Of a stretch of DNA of 64,000 nucleotides, positions 26,634-33,634 are shown in pieces. A program made the translations under genes and the position numbers. Within the stretch, counting starts at the first letter, position 1, and each line of letters opens with the position of its first letter. The stretch comes from Priestia iocasae. GTDB lineage: Bacteria > Bacillota > Bacilli > Bacillales > Bacillaceae_H. Below the pieces are notes generated by a model. That model saw only the letters and a program-made list of their open reading frames with translations, did not search any database and was not told the origin of the DNA. Where the stretch lies: positions 124,001-188,000 of the forward strand of contig NZ_JAFBFC010000003.1 in NCBI RefSeq assembly GCF_016909075.1, in the 5' to 3' direction.

Positions 26634-26717
26634 CGTAATCTCCTCGTGAGTATAATGACTTTGTGTTTGATAAAACTCTCTTATTGGATCAACACTGTAG
26701 CTGTCGTTTACCATCTC

Positions 26718-26864
26718 CTAATTCATAAATGAAAAGAAAAACACCACTATGTACATGAGTGCTCCGACAATGAGTCCTCCTGCTAGTAAATAACTGATAC
26801 TTTTCAAGATAAACTTTAAAAAGTCGTAGATAGCACCTGCTAGATCATCTAGTAATCGTCCCAT
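26718..26864 (-). CDS. 48-residue single-helix membrane protein
   Basis: 48 codons: MGRLLDDLAGAIYDFLKFIL then a hydrophobic helix with YLLAGGLIVGALMYIVVF and end FSFMN. AAGGAGGAAATCA directly before the ATG is one of the strongest RBSs in the window. One transmembrane segment preceded by an amphipathic N-terminus. Similar mini-proteins are common in Bacillus; function unknown. Confidence 0.6.
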   Translation of the reverse strand: MGRLLDDLAGAIYDFLKFILKSISYLLAGGLIVGALMYIVVFFFSFMN

Positions 26865-27125
26865 TGATTTCCTCCTTCACCCGGTACTCTAATAAGCTAG
26901 TTAAATTGACTGATAAGAAATCGACTACTCGTTCATCAGACCATAAAAGAAAGCGCTCACTTTTAGGGAGAACGCACACTCATTTCACTTCTTTGCTCCT
27001 TACGTCCGTTTCAACCACATACTGAAATTATAGTAGTGATTGCCAAAATTATCAAACTATTATATGATGAGGGAATTTAAAAACATGTACATTACTTTCT
27101 ATAGAAGAGCTTTTTCATACAAAAA

Positions 27126-27163
27126 GTACGTGTTCGACAACTAGATAGGTATCGAACACGTAC
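27126..27163 (-). terminator. Terminator of the CPBP protease gene
   Basis: Perfect 12-bp stem GTACGTGTTCGA / TCGAACACGTAC with a 14-nt loop, followed by five T's on the minus strand, 58 bases past the stop codon at 27221. Nothing else is visible in the 355-base gap 26865-27220. Confidence 0.8.
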
Positions 27164-27220
27164 ACGGCCATAATGGACTCAATGATTGATATATGTGGAT
27201 TCACGCTTCTTTCTGCTTAC

Positions 27221-27862
27221 TCAGTGAGATACTGGCTGATCTTGTGGCTGATCTTCCCACTTTCCAGATACCGCTGAGAGGATGAGCCACGGTTCAATTG
27301 CTAGATTAATAAGCATGTGTGCAACAATTGGTACGAGAATTTGACGACCAGACATGATATAAAGAATGGCTAGTAGTCCTCCTAATACTGTAGTTGATAA
27401 AATGACCGGTAGCGCAATTTTCAGCTGTCCTTTTAACAAGACCCACGCCCCATGAGCCAGTCCAAAAGCAGCGGCTGAGAGGATGATTTGTAGGATGACG
27501 GAATAATCCTTGTTCATCAACCAGTCCATTAGCGCTTGACGAAACAAAATCTCTTCGACGGTGCTTGATACAATAGCTGCCCATATTCCAATGACCTTTA
27601 GCCATGAGAACGTCATCAGATGATCGCGAACAAATGGAACCACTTTAGATGTATACATCACATATCCGACTACCACCACGATACTTACTAGCCACGCAAG
27701 CGGATAATCAAATGCATTTGCGTGAATACCCAACCGTTCTTTCACAAATCCTTCTGGGTTTCGTATGTACCAAAAAAGCAACGCCCCTGTTAATGAAAGC
27801 GACAAACCACCAAGTACAAACCCTGCCACAACCTCATCTCTTTTTGAATATTGCTTGTCCAA
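27221..27862 (-). CDS. CPBP (CAAX-like) intramembrane metalloprotease
   Basis: 213 residues, about five to six transmembrane helices. Seen: motif 1 STVEEILFRQALMDWL (EExxxR), motif 2 FGLAHG (FxxxH) and motif 3 HMLINLA (HxxxN/B), all in the expected order near residues 112, 148 and 187, so the active site is complete. Family members (type II CAAX-prenyl-like proteases) process membrane peptides; several protect producers against bacteriocins. TTG start with AAAGGAGGTAGGG six bases ahead. No close gene neighbour, so no substrate can be suggested. The tail has a short QPQDQP repeat. Confidence 0.87.
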   Translation of the reverse strand: MDKQYSKRDEVVAGFVLGGLSLSLTGALLFWYIRNPEGFVKERLGIHANAFDYPLAWLVSIVVVVGYVMYTSKVVPFVRDHLMTFSWLKVIGIWAAIVSSTVEEILFRQALMDWLMNKDYSVILQIILSAAAFGLAHGAWVLLKGQLKIALPVILSTTVLGGLLAILYIMSGRQILVPIVAHMLINLAIEPWLILSAVSGKWEDQPQDQPVSH

Positions 27863-28188
27863 ATCAGCCCTACCTCCTTTTTAAACTCAAACCTCTTCTA
27901 CATACGGTATATATTACCATTTCGTTTCATTTTTTACATATTTTTCATCATTTCATTTCTTATGATAGCTTCAATTCTATCAATTGGTTTGTTTTTATTT
28001 CGTAAAACTCTTCTGCTCTAAAAGCATTTTCTATATTGCTCTTACTTTCTTTATACATGTACTCGTAGCACCTCATTCATTGTTTACGTTTTTAAATTAG
28101 TGATTTTTAAACTTTTATTTATATATTCTTCTTGTCTTTCAACACTTTCGATAAAATATGTAATTTTCATGAGCCGTCATAATAAATT
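27863..28188. other. Intergenic AT-rich gap, no gene seen
   Basis: 326 bases of AT-rich sequence between the CPBP protease and the SodF terminator. No ORF with an RBS, no hairpin of note and no recognisable promoter beyond the general AT-richness. Confidence 0.6.
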
Positions 28189-28218
28189 AGAGGCAAAGCC
28201 ATCTTTAACTTTGCCTCT
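28189..28218 (-). terminator. Terminator of sodF-type gene
   Basis: Perfect 10-bp stem AGAGGCAAAG / CTTTGCCTCT with a 10-nt loop, located 10 bases past the stop of the superoxide dismutase gene, followed by a T-rich stretch on the minus strand. Confidence 0.85.
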
Positions 28219-28227
28219 TTCTATCCT

Positions 28228-29106
28228 TTAATACGCTTTCCATTTCACCATCGCCGCTTTTTGATAGCGGTCCTCTACATCGCGCCAGTTTACGATGTTC
28301 CACCAGTTATTAATGTACGTTTTACGGTCGTTTTGGTACTGCAAGTAATACGCGTGCTCCCACACATCAAGCCCTAAAAGTGGAATGGTATCCCATTGAG
28401 TAAAGAGCTGTTGTTTTTCGGTTTGAAGAATTTCTAACCGGTGTGCACGTGGAGACCATACAAGTAAGGCCCAGCCAACTCCTTCTACTTTATCCGCTGC
28501 TGCTGAAAAATGCTTTTTAAACTTATCAAAGCTACCGAAGTCTTGCACAATTTGTTGAGCGAGACGACCTCGAGGTTGCCCTCCTCCGTTTGGCGACATG
28601 TTCTCCCAAAACATCGTATGCAAGTAGTGACCCGATCCGTGAAAAGCCGCCTCTCGCTCCCAATGTTTAATAAGATCGAAATTTTCAGTTTCTCGTGCTT
28701 CTTGCATTTTTTTCTCTGCTTTATTTAAACCATCTACATAACTTTTATGGTGTTTTTGATGATGAAGCTCCATAATTTTTGTTGCAATATACGGCTCAAG
28801 CGCGTTATAACGATACGGCAATGGTGGCAATTTATGCTGACCGATTGGGACGCGTGCACTTTGCTTTTGACGTTCAACTTCTGGGCAAAAACTATGTTCA
28901 AGCCGCTCCATACACGTTTGGATCGTTAAAATGTCTTCTTCTAAAATTTCTTCATTCTCTTCATAGCCTTGTGCTAACTCTAGCACAAAGCGAACATTTT
29001 CTAACCAATCCACTGAATAACCTTCACTATCTGTCAACACCGATAAACACCATTCCTCGGTATCACTTACATACTTTCGAAACGCGTGTTGATATTGTAT
29101 CGTCAT
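28228..29106 (-). CDS. sodF: Fe/Mn superoxide dismutase, SodF type
   Basis: 292 residues, longer than the ~200 of SodA because of an N-terminal extension of about 80 residues found in the SodF branch of Bacillus. The SOD domain begins at HKLPPLPYRYNALEPYIA. Metal ligands are in place: first His in MELHHQKHHKSYVDGLN, second in FHGSGHYLHTMFWENM, Asp and His in LDVWEHAYYLQYQNDR. A Gly-Gly-Gln stretch SPNGGGQPRG lies between. It removes superoxide in the cytosol; iron or manganese cannot be told. RBS GGAGGGTCACC before ATG; monocistronic. Confidence 0.9.
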   Translation of the reverse strand: MTIQYQHAFRKYVSDTEEWCLSVLTDSEGYSVDWLENVRFVLELAQGYEENEEILEEDILTIQTCMERLEHSFCPEVERQKQSARVPIGQHKLPPLPYRYNALEPYIATKIMELHHQKHHKSYVDGLNKAEKKMQEARETENFDLIKHWEREAAFHGSGHYLHTMFWENMSPNGGGQPRGRLAQQIVQDFGSFDKFKKHFSAAADKVEGVGWALLVWSPRAHRLEILQTEKQQLFTQWDTIPLLGLDVWEHAYYLQYQNDRKTYINNWWNIVNWRDVEDRYQKAAMVKWKAY

Positions 29107-29305
29107 GGTGACCCTCCTCTAACCTCGTCAGCATATCGTATGCAAGACATGCGTCTAGAAGAAAGTTGTCTTCATGAATTTTGCATAAGCAAGAACCCTT
29201 CTAATTGTGCTAAAGAAGGCAAAATGAATAAGTGTGAGTGGTTCATTCGCTTTTTTGCTCTTCTTTCTTTTTGGCTCAGTTAAAGTTCAATGTTGATATT
29301 TATAG

Positions 29306-29342
29306 AAAAACAGAACTCCTATAAAACTAGAAGTTCTGTTTG
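29306..29342. terminator. Bidirectional hairpin in a 400-base gap
   Basis: Stem AACAGAACT / AGTTCTGTT with A/T runs on both sides. It lies between sodF (starting at 29106) and the isochorismatase gene (ending at 29512). It faces the isochorismatase gene's 3' end, and could act on either strand. The gap holds nothing else identifiable. Confidence 0.6.
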
Positions 29343-29511
29343 GTTTATTCTCTTATTGAACTAACACATCCGTTACTTTAAGTGTAATGGTTCGCATACT
29401 TTAACGTTTTAAATTTAATTCCATTCTACCGTAATAAGTAATATCAACGATAATATACGATCCCAAACTCTAAGTCGAACTGAGAAATTGGGATATTATT
29501 CCACTACTCAA

Positions 29512-30072
29512 TTATGACCTATATGAATGATGGGTTGGATAAAATAACTCTTCTTCTGTATTTCTTACAATGGAAAAGTTTTCAACATTGTAATGTCCAT
29601 GAAGAGTTTCATTATGATGCTTTATAATTTGTTCCGCACTCAAAACATCGCCGTCTGTTGTTGAATGTCCATCTCCAACTAAGGTGACATCCATTCCATT
29701 AATAGTTGCAGTTCGGACTGCACTATCTATGCAATGTTGGGTCGCACATCCCATTACAACAACATGTCCAATCTCTTGAGATTTTAAGTGATGTAGAAGT
29801 CCTGTACCATGAAACGAATTCGTTGCAGTTTTATCAAAGAAATTTGCATTTGTAGGTACATTAATTTTTTCATGAACTTGAAAACCTTTTCCTATTCCTT
29901 CTGCAACCTCCAAGTCCCTCACAAAGACAATAGGAACATTAGAATGGTTTGCTTTTTCAATTACTGAATTGATGTTTGTGATAAGTTGATCCTTTTTGTA
30001 AACAGCACTTTCTTCTTGATTCCCTTCAATTAACTCCTGCTGGGCATCAATGATTAACAATAGTTGCTTCAA
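29512..30072 (-). CDS. Isochorismatase-family cysteine hydrolase
   Basis: 186 residues from TTG 30072, which has AGAGGGGAAAATTAT ahead (an upstream in-frame TTG at 30090 has none). Catalytic triad of the family is present: Asp in LLIIDAQQEL, Lys in FFDKTATNSF, and the nucleophile Cys in VVMGCATQHCIDSAVRTA (first or second Cys). It also has the cis-peptide region VVVMGC. Family enzymes hydrolyse amides such as nicotinamide or act on quorum-type isochorismates; the small size suggests amidase. The DNA is more AT-rich than its neighbours. Confidence 0.85.
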   Translation of the reverse strand: MKQLLLIIDAQQELIEGNQEESAVYKKDQLITNINSVIEKANHSNVPIVFVRDLEVAEGIGKGFQVHEKINVPTNANFFDKTATNSFHGTGLLHHLKSQEIGHVVVMGCATQHCIDSAVRTATINGMDVTLVGDGHSTTDGDVLSAEQIIKHHNETLHGHYNVENFSIVRNTEEELFYPTHHSYRS

Positions 30073-30109
30073 ATAATTTTCCCCTCTCAAATTTCGGGAA
30101 ACATTTTAT

Positions 30110-30166
30110 TTAATTTGACGTTTTCCCCTTCATGTTTTTAACGTCGATATATTTTTTCATTTTCAT
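30110..30166 (-). CDS. 18-residue ORF with strong RBS, possible leader or remnant
   Basis: 18 codons, MKMKKYIDVKNMKGKTSN, directly after GTAGGAGGTAGATATT. The RBS is far better than that of the following isochorismatase gene (38 bases on). It might be a leader peptide or the 5' end of a lost gene. Basic, hydrophilic; no recognised family. Confidence 0.35.
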   Translation of the reverse strand: MKMKKYIDVKNMKGKTSN

Positions 30167-30258
30167 AATATCTACCTCCTACACTGAGATTATCCTCTAA
30201 TTTTCAGTTCGAATTTTCAGACAGTTAAATATTAACATATAATGATTGAAATAACACT

Positions 30259-30411
30259 TCATATTGTCATATCATTCATTGTGACTTCGTTTCTTTGGTA
30301 ATGGATGCTCTCTAACACTTGAAACCACGCAAGATAATTGTTCAGATACTTAGTCGCCACACCGTTAAATCGCTGTATCAACCCTTTAATAGAGCCTTCT
30401 AAAAAAAACAT
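30259..30411 (-). pseudogene. C-terminal remnant of an IS1595-family transposase
   Basis: 50 codons ending in TGA, with the readable text GLIQRFNGVATKYLNNYLAW then FQVLE. This matches the C-terminal end of IS1595-type DDE transposases ('RFxGVxTKYLxxYLxWFxxLE'). Everything upstream, including the DDE core, is absent and no terminal inverted repeat is visible. It lies just upstream of the Ena-type spore cluster. Confidence 0.7.
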
Positions 30412-30435
30412 CTCATCATTCTTACTCTTACATGT

Positions 30436-30463
30436 AACTCCTATGTAATTTCTTCGTATAATG
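30436..30463 (+). promoter_or_regulatory. SigK-like promoter, first Ena gene
   Basis: Minus-35 element AACT and minus-10 CGTATAATG separated by 15 bases, about 35 bases ahead of the ATG at 30498. Same geometry as the three promoters at 31410, 31938 and 32439, with one mismatch in the minus-10 (CG for CA). Confidence 0.5.
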
Positions 30464-30497
30464 AAATAACTATTATTTTTAAGGGATAGATAAGCAA

Positions 30498-31361
30498 ATG
30501 GAAAAAACTTGTGTAAAGGTTCCTAAACTATATGATTGGGTCGCAAAAGAGTCAACTTTTCATACCTGCATAAGCCTTGATACATGCTGTACGATATCAA
30601 ATCAGATCTCAGAGGATTTTACACTTAACGGCTCGTCTGCACCTCAATTGTTATGGAAGATAAGGGAAGAAACCGCAACAACAGCGGGAACTCTTACTGT
30701 ATTTTTTAGCGAAGGATCCAGCGATGTGCTAGACGTATTTGTAAACGGCACCTTTTCTTTTTTCGTTCCAAAAGGAAAAGTACGATCTATGACACTTGAT
30801 TCGTTTCATTCGATTGAAATAAGTTGCCCTAATGATGATGACGTGTGTAGTGGTAGCTTTTCGTTGAGTATCCATGAAAAACAAGTTCGCGCTCTTATTC
30901 CAGACCCAGAAAGCGTGACGTGCTACTTAGCAAATTGTGATGATACACGTTTAGCACCTTGTTGTAATGAAATTCAATGTACGGAGGTTTCACATGTTCG
31001 AAAAGATCAAGTTGTCATCATGCCGACTGGAGATGTAGCCTCTCTTCAACGTATTTTTCTAAGTAAAACAGGCTGTATAGCCGTATCCTATAAAATTGAC
31101 GGTAAGCTCTATAAAAGAATTGTTCCGTTTTATTTTAGGGAGCAGCTTTTATTATGCGCGCCAAACGGAACACGTGTTGAGTGTGACATCACTCATGTTG
31201 AGTGTATCCCTACTGTTACAATTTATGATGACGGTAGTTTTATTAACCTTTCAATAACGATTTGTCAAAATATTAAAAGCACAGCGGATATCACTTTTTC
31301 GTTAAAAAGCAATCTCTGTCATCCACGACAAGAACCCTCTCGACAACCTTTATACCTATAG
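30498..31361 (+). CDS. Ena-fold (DUF3992-like) spore protein with C-terminal extension
   Basis: 287 residues. The first 115 align with the two Ena proteins downstream: WK…TAGTLTVFF, DVFVNGTFSFFVPKGKVRSMTLDSFHSIEI and GSFSLSI correspond to the beta-strands of the appendage subunit, including the paired Cys in TCCT. It opens with CVKVPKLYDWV, a motif frequent in Bacillus spore-surface proteins. The extra C-terminal 130 residues (from PDPESVTCYLA) form another beta-rich domain with several Cys (CNEIQC, LLLCAPNGTRVEC). Ena1 clusters in the B. cereus group contain a longer third subunit; by analogy this could be an anchor or base. RBS AAGGGAT about ten bases ahead. Mother-cell expression is inferred from its SigK-like promoter. 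Confidence 0.7.
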   Translation: MEKTCVKVPKLYDWVAKESTFHTCISLDTCCTISNQISEDFTLNGSSAPQLLWKIREETATTAGTLTVFFSEGSSDVLDVFVNGTFSFFVPKGKVRSMTLDSFHSIEISCPNDDDVCSGSFSLSIHEKQVRALIPDPESVTCYLANCDDTRLAPCCNEIQCTEVSHVRKDQVVIMPTGDVASLQRIFLSKTGCIAVSYKIDGKLYKRIVPFYFREQLLLCAPNGTRVECDITHVECIPTVTIYDDGSFINLSITICQNIKSTADITFSLKSNLCHPRQEPSRQPLYL

Positions 31362-31409
31362 AATGCTCTTTTTTATAGCCTATTTCTCCTAGCATCAGGC
31401 ATACACCTA

Positions 31410-31437
31410 TACGCCCTCCAATAATCGACATATAATG
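31410..31437 (+). promoter_or_regulatory. SigK-like promoter, second Ena gene
   Basis: Minus-35 core AC at 31411-31412 and minus-10 CATATAATG at 31429-31437 (consensus CATAnnnTA with one miss). Spacing equals that of the neighbours. Confidence 0.6.
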
Positions 31438-31471
31438 AAAAAATAACGAATACTACAGGGGGTTTATACAA

Positions 31472-31807
31472 GTGGCTAATTTAGGTAGGTGCTGTGACAC
31501 TTCTTGCTGTGTCAACGATGCCGTTTGTTGTACCATTGATATAACAGAGCGTTCAAGAGAAATCATTTGGACGAATGTCACTACGTTTCTTATTAACGGA
31601 ACCATTATGGTCGAAAACAATGGTTCTCCTGGCTCACCAAGCGCAGGCCTTATTGTAAATGAAGCACCAGTAACTGGTTTTATCGTTGCACCAGGAGATT
31701 GTCGCTCCATTACTTTAAACGACTTAAATTCTATAGGCATTGTAGGGGCGGATGGCCCGGGAACTGCTAACGTAAAAGTCTCGTTCTCGCTAAACTATAA
31801 GTTTTAA
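31472..31807 (+). CDS. S-Ena type endospore appendage subunit (DUF3992)
   Basis: 111 residues, GTG start with AGGGGG ahead. Seen: a Cys-rich N-terminal connector GRCCDTSCCVNDAVCCTID carrying three CC pairs, then a jelly-roll domain with NGTIMVENNGSPGSPSAG, VAPGDCRSITLNDLNSIGI and the C-terminal FSLNYKF. In Ena fibres of the B. cereus group the N-terminal cysteines of one subunit bond to cysteines in neighbours and make the fibre extremely robust; here the same Cys pattern plus a buried GDC is present. About 65% identical by eye to the next gene. Export is not needed: mother-cell made, self-assembled on the spore. Confidence 0.85.
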   Translation: MANLGRCCDTSCCVNDAVCCTIDITERSREIIWTNVTTFLINGTIMVENNGSPGSPSAGLIVNEAPVTGFIVAPGDCRSITLNDLNSIGIVGADGPGTANVKVSFSLNYKF

Positions 31808-31865
31808 TCGTTGCTCTTCTTTATCTTCCTCTTTTAAGAACCACCCATTCAATTACGTCCTTACT

Positions 31866-31892
31866 AACCCTTTTTATTGAATAGAAAGGGTT
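31866..31892 (+). terminator. Terminator of second Ena gene
   Basis: Eight-bp stem AACCCTTT / AAAGGGTT with an 11-nt AT loop, 59 bases after the stop; weak U-tract. Confidence 0.5.
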
Positions 31893-31937
31893 ATATCGTT
31901 TGTTCTGCACACTTTCTTTCAATAAGACAAGCGTCCA

Positions 31938-31965
31938 AACACCTTCTTCTTCTTTACATATAATA
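31938..31965 (+). promoter_or_regulatory. SigK-like promoter, third Ena gene
   Basis: Minus-35 AACA and a perfect minus-10 CATATAATA (CATAnnnTA), in a block whose upstream part GACAAGCGTCCAA is nearly the same as that of the promoter at 32439. Confidence 0.75.
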
Positions 31966-32006
31966 GTATCGAGAAATAAAAGGAATGATCATAGGAGGTC
32001 AATAAA

Positions 32007-32339
32007 TTGGCTAATCTAGGGAAATGCTATGACTCTACTTGCTGCGTTAATGATGCAGTTTGTTGCACCATGAATTTAACGACAGGGGAAAGTACTACAA
32101 TATGGGAAAACGAAACAAGCTTTGTTGTTAATGGTACAGTTATGATTGAAAACAATGGATCACCGGGTACACCAAGCGCTTCTCTGTTTGTCAATGGTGC
32201 ATCCGCCAACATTGTTGTCGGCCCAGGTGAATGCCGTTCTGTCACTCTAAATAACCTTGAACTTATCGTCTTAAATGGTGTTGGAGGAACGGGAACAGCA
32301 AGCATCAAAGTCTCATTCTCACTAAACTACAAGTATTAA
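32007..32339 (+). CDS. S-Ena type endospore appendage subunit (DUF3992)
   Basis: 110 residues, TTG start with AGGAGGTCAATAAA ahead. Same build as the previous gene: GKCYDSTCCVNDAVCCTMN connector (one Cys of the first pair replaced by Tyr), NGTVMIENNGSPGTPSAS, VGPGECRSVTLNNLELIVL and FSLNYKY. The two genes appear to be a local duplication, as Ena1A and Ena1B are in B. cereus. Loss of one connector Cys is a real difference and might affect cross-linking. Own SigK-like promoter and own terminator. Confidence 0.85.
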   Translation: MANLGKCYDSTCCVNDAVCCTMNLTTGESTTIWENETSFVVNGTVMIENNGSPGTPSASLFVNGASANIVVGPGECRSVTLNNLELIVLNGVGGTGTASIKVSFSLNYKY

Positions 32340-32359
32340 ATAGATACTCCTTTCACAAG

Positions 32360-32401
32360 CCTTCTATAAACAAGCTAGCATATAGGAGGTTTTCTATTTT
32401 T
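32360..32401 (+). terminator. Terminator of third Ena gene
   Basis: Nine-bp stem CCTTCTATA / TATAGGAGG (one wobble) with a 12-nt loop and a T-rich tail (TTTTCTATTTTT). Confidence 0.8.
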
Positions 32402-32438
32402 ACTAGAGTAAATACTTTTCTCTAGTAGACAAGCATCC

Positions 32439-32467
32439 AACCAATCTACCATTTTTTACATATAATA
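32439..32467 (+). promoter_or_regulatory. SigK-like promoter of BclA-like gene
   Basis: Minus-35 AACC and perfect minus-10 CATATAATA with 16 bases between. The stretch GACAAGCATCCAA upstream is shared with the promoter at 31938. Confidence 0.75.
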
Positions 32468-32519
32468 GATACTAGAAGGCATAACCTTTCAACTATCTTA
32501 AAAGGATGTGACACAAAAG

Positions 32520-32972
32520 ATGGCACAGCTTAATCCTTGTTGTTCGTCTAACAATACTCCAACTCCTGTGTATGGATCACTTTATGGAGAAGAACGTTTT
32601 ACTCCTGCTTCGACTACCCCTGTTAACTTTACCATCGCTGGACCTACTTCTGGAATGATCGCCAATCCAGTGAGTAATAGCATTACAATTCTTAGTGATG
32701 GAATATATGAAATCACCTATTCACTTAATAGTCGCTCATCTACTAATGACAACATTGTTTATTCTATTGTGATTAATGGTACGCCTCAAACCATTTCAGC
32801 TATTCTTTTTCAATACATTAATGTATCTAGAAGCGTTACTCCTGGTTCAAAAACCATTTTATTCCCTTTAAACGCAACAAACCAAATTACAGTTGAAGTA
32901 ACAGGCGGCTCAACTTCAGGGCATGAATATTTCAATCCTAGTTTAGTTGTAAAAAAAATTGCCGATTCATAG
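32520..32972 (+). CDS. BclA C-terminal-like spore filament tip protein
   Basis: 150 residues from ATG 32520 (GTG 32508 is also in frame; AAAGGATGTG sits at a better distance from the ATG). Seen: MAQLNPCCSS with a CC pair like the Ena connectors, then a TNF/C1q-like jelly roll: YGSLYGEERFTPA, ISPV-type NFTIAGPTSGMI, ITILSDGIYEITYSLNSRS, VINGTPQTISAI, SLVVKKIAD. That is the receptor-like domain at the end of BclA glycoproteins, without any collagen Gly-X-Y stalk. In Ena systems a BclA-type protein caps the fibre; a tip or ruffle subunit is the likely role here, by inference. Own promoter and terminator. Confidence 0.8.
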   Translation: MAQLNPCCSSNNTPTPVYGSLYGEERFTPASTTPVNFTIAGPTSGMIANPVSNSITILSDGIYEITYSLNSRSSTNDNIVYSIVINGTPQTISAILFQYINVSRSVTPGSKTILFPLNATNQITVEVTGGSTSGHEYFNPSLVVKKIADS

Positions 32973-32999
32973 AGGAGAATAATAGAATATTAAACCCGT

Positions 33000-33030
33000 T
33001 GACACTTCTTACATAAGAGGTGTCAGATTT
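33000..33030 (+). terminator. Terminator of BclA-like gene
   Basis: Ten-to-eleven-bp stem TGACACTTCTT / AGAGGTGTCA with a short loop and a T-rich tail, 28 bases after the stop. Confidence 0.8.
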
Positions 33031-33068
33031 ATTTAATAGGATAGAATAAATTGGAAAGGAGTGAAACA

Positions 33069-33191
33069 TTGAGAATTCTCTATAAGTTCTTCTCCATTCA
33101 GTGACTTTGGAGGCGGCCCATTTCAGCTATGGTTGAGATTGGACTTTTGTTTGTTGTCGTCATGTTTCTTTTATGTCCCACCTCGGAGTGA
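33069..33191 (+). pseudogene. Decayed small membrane protein, YjcZ-like
   Basis: GGAAAGGAGTGAAACA gives a strong RBS before TTG at 33069, but the frame stops after 11 codons. In the two other frames the text reads …SPFSDFGGGPF and then, shifted by one base, MVEIGLLFVVVMFLLCPTSE before TGA at 33189. Joined, they make a Gly-rich stretch and one membrane helix like small YjcZ-type sporulation proteins. A frameshift is inferred; a sequencing error cannot be excluded. Confidence 0.35.
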
Positions 33192-33227
33192 AAAAAACGA
33201 TTTATCCGATATCGCGTATACATAGTG

Positions 33228-33270
33228 AAGAGCTGATTCAACAAGGTGTCTTATTGAATCAGCTCTTTTG
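33228..33270 (+). terminator. Strong terminator past the decayed small gene
   Basis: Perfect 14-bp stem AAGAGCTGATTCAA / TTGAATCAGCTCTT with T's following. It closes the 33.0-33.2-kb segment and supports a once-active gene there. Confidence 0.85.
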
Positions 33271-33510
33271 TTATTAGCTAGTCCTTCTGCAACACCAATA
33301 TCAACATTTCACTTTTAAATGTTAGAGAAGCTATGTCTTTGCTTTCATTTCACAAAATCTCTAGCTCTTCGACTTATTCATCAGAAAATGATAGAAATCA
33401 CTCTGGATAAATTACATCCCCATCCGTTTTGGAGAGTATAAGAAGCTGCCCAAAGTGCTTTATCACTTCGATAAGCGTATGTTGACCAACCATTTTCATC
33501 GAGAATGCAC

Positions 33511-33630
33511 TTATGTCTCGTTGCTAGAAATAACAATCGATAATTTATAATTTGCATGCTTGTTTAAACCAACTAAAAACTCATCTAGTTCTTTGTTTGA
33601 TGTGCACACATGTAGATGTTCTTCAACCAA
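33511..33630 (-). pseudogene. Remnant of an unrecognised gene
   Basis: A 39-codon open stretch reading LVEEHLHVCTSNKELDEFLV…YKLSIVISSNET then TAA, codon use like a real gene but without RBS. A further coding-like piece (STYAYRSDKALWAASYTLQN) lies at about 33390-33500 in a different frame. Together these suggest a broken gene just downstream of the HD-domain gene. No family recognised. The remaining gap from 33271 has nothing else. Confidence 0.3.
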
Positions 33631-33634
33631 TACA

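Noticed and set aside
29086-29283. Plus-strand 65-codon frame antisense to the start of sodF
   Set aside because: No RBS, overlaps the sodF start region, and reads as random composition.
31472-32339. Two similar Cys-rich genes as a possible lantibiotic or second RiPP
   Set aside because: Sequence matches the DUF3992 Ena fold, promoters are SigK-like, and no modification enzyme is close.
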